NCBI GenBank assembly: GCA_031289445.1
Contig: JAITPL010000220.1
Coordinates: 1 to 8,460 of the forward strand
Length of the DNA stretch: 8,460 nucleotides
From: Tannerella sp.
GTDB taxonomy: Bacteria > Bacteroidota > Bacteroidia > Bacteroidales > Tannerellaceae
Reading direction: 5' to 3'
The notes under the pieces are model-generated. The model was not told where the DNA came from. It worked only from the letters and a program-made list of their open reading frames with translations, and did not search any database. Numbering within the stretch: the stretch's first letter is position 1; every line of letters starts with the position of its first letter. Positions 7,557 through 8,460 of this stretch are shown piece after piece. A program made the position numbers and the translations under genes.

Positions 7557-7608
7557 GCTATAAATCGACGTATCTACCTACTTTCATCGTAACATTGTCG
7601 ATTATAGC
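7557..7608. repeat. Imperfect inverted repeat upstream of the susC promoter
   Basis: GCTATAAATCGAC (7557-7569) is complementary to GTCGATTATAGC (7597-7608) apart from one extra A, with a 27-base gap. A second inverted pair, TAACATT (7590-7596) and AATGTTA (7614-7620), overlaps it and cannot form at the same time. The position, about 40-100 bp upstream of the susC -33 element, is where an activator such as a hybrid two-component regulator would bind, but no known motif is recognised. Confidence 0.35.
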
Positions 7609-7670
7609 TATTGAATGTTATGCAATATGCTTATAATCAATATTTTTATGAAATATTATTGTGTTAGGGA

Positions 7671-7689
7671 TATTGTATTTTATACAATA
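7671..7689. promoter_or_regulatory. 19-bp perfect palindrome (TATTGTAT-TTT-ATACAATA)
   Basis: Two 8-base arms are perfectly complementary around a TTT centre. The outer seven bases on each side (TATTGTA / TACAATA) and the total length match the palindrome at 250-268, some 7.4 kb away. An AT-only hairpin (AATATTT / AAATATT, 7639-7657) lies just to the left. The site is midway between the divergent susC and sigma-factor promoters. A shared operator is plausible; AT-rich chance similarity is the alternative. Confidence 0.4.
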
Positions 7690-7719
7690 AGGCTTTTAGA
7701 CACTATTTTTGTAAATCGC

Positions 7720-7738
7720 ACATTATCAGCGATAATGT
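7720..7738. promoter_or_regulatory. 19-bp perfect palindrome (ACATTATC-AGC-GATAATGT)
   Basis: Another 8+3+8 perfect palindrome, 49 bp from the one at 7671-7689 measured start to start. The arms differ in sequence from that one, so it is not simply another copy. It abuts the GTAGAGA-type element starting at 7737. It may be an operator, or a hairpin belonging to that element. Confidence 0.4.
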
Positions 7739-7765
7739 AGAGATGAGGCGTGCCTCCGCCTATAC
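7737..7765. repeat. Degenerate GTAGAGA-type palindromic intergenic repeat
   Basis: GTAGAGATGAGGC-GT-GCCTC is followed by CGCCTATAC. The core GAGGC-GT-GCCTC (7745-7756) is a perfect hairpin and the outer halves are degenerate. From memory, palindromes of the form GTAGAGAC...GTCTCTAC are widespread intergenic elements in Bacteroidetes and some other phyla, and this looks like a decayed copy. No coding role is seen. Confidence 0.4.
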
Positions 7766-7788
7766 AAATAAAATATTTTTCAGGAATT

Positions 7789-7823
7789 GGAAGAGGAAAA
7801 TGGGAGGGAAAAGAAGGGGGAAG
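7789..7823 (+). other. Purine-only tract with G-runs
   Basis: Apart from one T at 7801, the plus strand is all A and G from 7789 to 7823, including a 22-base uninterrupted stretch with GGG, GGG and GGGGG runs. It stands out in an otherwise AT-rich spacer and ends 23 bp before the -33 element of the plus-strand promoter. It has only three runs of three or more G, so a four-strand quadruplex would need a GG run. Confidence 0.5.
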
Positions 7824-7846
7824 TATTTTTTTGAAATCTGATTTTA

Positions 7847-7879
7847 TTTGTTGAGTTACTAAAATTTGTATTACCTTTG
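7847..7879 (+). promoter_or_regulatory. Promoter for the 7918 ORF and the ECF sigma factor
   Basis: TTTG (7847-7850) is followed by 21 bases and TACCTTTG (7872-7879). Transcription should begin near 7886, about 30 nt before the ATG at 7918 and 450 nt before the sigma-factor ATG. I see no other TAnnTTTG between this and 8336, so this is the likely promoter of both. Confidence 0.75.
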
Positions 7880-7917
7880 CGCCCACAACATAAAAAAACA
7901 TAATAGAATATCTCAAG

Positions 7918-8319
7918 ATGATGACACAACAGTCAAGACATAGCCCGATAGCAAACTTCGCAAAACGACCACTTTTTGGCCGTCATACTTCCTTTGGCAT
8001 TCGCCGACTGCCCTTATTTACTATAGAGACTCTACCTGGCCTCGCGCGCGAAATACTTACAAGCACAACCTTGCAAATATTTTTTGCAAGGTCAAACTCG
8101 TATGTGTACCCGCCTTTGCATGTCGTACAGCCGCCATCGGTAGAAACTCCGCCATTTGCTCCGACAGCCCAAACCACACCTTGGACAAACCATACAAACG
8201 CTACGACAGCCCAAACCCCACTTGCGACAGCCAAAACAAAGGCTTACAATGCTTACAATGCCCGCAACGCTACCGGCTACGATTGGGAACGCTTTACGGA
8301 GCTTGCGGATAAAAAATAA
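7918..8319 (+). CDS. Hypothetical protein with Thr/Ala-rich heptapeptide repeats (uncertain)
   Basis: I do not recognise this 133-residue product. It starts with two ATG codons about 30 nt downstream of a strong promoter and ends 16 bp before the ECF sigma-factor start, so its placement fits a real first gene of an operon. Residues 1-75 are mixed and basic, with no signal peptide or membrane helix. From residue 82 the protein has four 7-residue repeats (PTAQTTP, WTNHTNA, TTAQTPL, ATAKTKA) then Tyr/Asn-Ala units (YNAYNAR), and ends GYDWERFTELADKK. The repeats are in register with the frame, which mildly favours translation. Against it: no Shine-Dalgarno, no known family, and overlapping open frames on the other strand. 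It may be a leader whose translation affects the sigma factor, or simply an untranslated leader that happens to be open. Confidence 0.4.
   Translation: MMTQQSRHSPIANFAKRPLFGRHTSFGIRRLPLFTIETLPGLAREILTSTTLQIFFARSNSYVYPPLHVVQPPSVETPPFAPTAQTTPWTNHTNATTAQTPLATAKTKAYNAYNARNATGYDWERFTELADKK
8068..8092. promoter_or_regulatory. Perfect 10-bp-arm hairpin inside the sigma-factor leader
   Basis: ACCTTGCAAA (8068-8077) and TTTGCAAGGT (8083-8092) are perfectly complementary around a TATTT loop. In the transcript from 7886 it would form a stable stem about 180 nt in. It has no T-run after it on either strand, so it is not a standard terminator. It could be a regulatory hairpin or an operator within the transcribed region. 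Confidence 0.4.
8161..8244 (+). repeat. Four tandem degenerate 21-bp repeats
   Basis: Units start at 8161, 8182, 8203 and 8224. CGACAGCCCAAACC occurs exactly at 8162-8175 and 8204-8217, and as CGACAGCCAAAAC at 8225-8237; the unit at 8182 is more diverged (GGACAAACCATAC). A related Tyr/Asn-Ala unit follows at 8245-8265. The 21-bp period keeps the 7918 frame in register, giving heptapeptides with Thr at position 2. Confidence 0.65.
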
Positions 8320-8335
8320 AGAAAGGAACTGCAAA

Positions 8336-8460
8336 ATGAACATAAAAGAGACTTTCGACTTAGAGGAACTGTTCCGCAGAATGGCATGGAAAGATGATGA
8401 AGATGCTTTTCGGATAATTTTTTACCGGTTTTTCTCGCCGCTTTGCGTCTTTGCCATGCG
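8336..8460 (+). CDS. ECF-type RNA polymerase sigma factor, N-terminal part
   Basis: The frame from the ATG at 8336 runs off the window after 41 codons. It reads MNIKETFDLEELFRRMAWKD, then DEDAFRIIFYRFFSPLCVFAMR. The pattern D-x-x-A-F-x-x-(I/L)-(F/Y)-x-x-(F/Y)-(F/Y)-x-x-L-x-x-(F/Y)-A is the start of sigma region 2 as found in Bacteroidetes ECF sigma factors, with the usual short acidic N-terminus. AAGGAA lies about 8 bases before the ATG, one of the few Shine-Dalgarno-like sites in the window, which supports this start. It is the second gene after the 7918 ORF and is divergent from the susC operon. In this phylum such genes are usually followed by a FecR-like anti-sigma gene and an STN-bearing susC, which would lie beyond the window. 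Region 4 and target specificity are not visible. Confidence 0.85.
   Translation, partial: MNIKETFDLEELFRRMAWKDDEDAFRIIFYRFFSPLCVFAM

Larger units (their letters stand above)
7369..7917. other. Divergent intergenic regulatory region (549 bp)
   Basis: No gene is supported here. It holds, from left to right, the susC leader (7369 to about 7481), the susC promoter with an overlapping palindrome, a stretch of inverted repeats and AT hairpins (7557-7689), a further palindrome and degenerate repeat (7720-7765), the purine tract (7789-7823) and the plus-strand promoter (7847-7879). An open frame on the minus strand (7680-7916) crosses the plus-strand promoter, has no family resemblance and is treated as spurious. 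Confidence 0.7.

Noticed and set aside
7680..7916. A 78-codon open frame on the minus strand in the intergenic region
   Set aside because: It crosses the strong plus-strand promoter and several palindromes, has no family resemblance and no promoter of its own.
8161..8265. The repeat block as a CRISPR array
   Set aside because: The units are directly adjacent 21-bp degenerate copies with no unique spacers, and no cas gene is present.
7983..8343. Two overlapping 83-codon minus-strand frames opposite the 7918 ORF, with Cys/Gly repeats
   Set aside because: The repeats are the mirror of the 21-bp plus-strand repeats, no TAnnTTTG promoter precedes them, and one overlaps the sigma-factor start.

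Overview
The window looks like a piece of a Bacteroidota chromosome, most likely of the order Bacteroidales. Four things point there: a SusC/SusD outer-membrane pair, three good matches to the Bacteroidetes promoter (TTTG, about 20 bases, TAnnTTTG), start codons that mostly lack Shine-Dalgarno sequences, and an AT-rich intergenic repeat of a kind common in this group. I cannot name the species.

Layout. (1) Positions 1-126 (+) hold the tail of a gene resembling DUF5131 (phage Gp37/Gp68-like). (2) Positions 127-336 are an AT-rich intergenic region with a duplicated repeat and a perfect 19-bp palindrome. (3) Positions 337-693 (-) encode a small MmcQ/YjbR-family protein with its own promoter. (4) Positions 851-7368 (-) form a three-gene operon read right to left: susC-like TonB-dependent transporter, susD-like surface lipoprotein, and a Ser-type arylsulfatase with a lipoprotein signal. 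Gaps are 14 and 12 bp, and one clear promoter lies 120 bp upstream of susC. (5) Positions 7369-7917 are a regulatory region between divergent promoters, crowded with inverted repeats. (6) Positions 7918-8319 (+) are an open frame of uncertain reality with a 21-bp in-frame tandem repeat. (7) From 8336 (+) an ECF-type sigma factor starts and runs off the window.

How it fits together. The operon reads as a small polysaccharide-utilisation-type locus for a sulfated glycan. SusD would capture the ligand at the surface, SusC would import it with TonB energy, and the sulfatase would remove sulfate esters. No glycoside hydrolase or lyase is in view, so the glycan cannot be named. The sulfatase has serine at the position converted to formylglycine, so it needs an anaerobic sulfatase-maturating radical-SAM enzyme encoded elsewhere. 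The divergent sigma factor may regulate this or another locus. This SusC lacks the N-terminal STN signalling domain, which argues against the classical SusC-to-anti-sigma-to-sigma relay between these neighbours.

No wholly new system is evident. The points most worth a second look are the short repeat-bearing ORF in the sigma-factor transcript, the palindrome on the susC promoter, competing pairings in the susC leader, and a 28-bp duplication that sets the reading frame of the sulfatase signal peptide.
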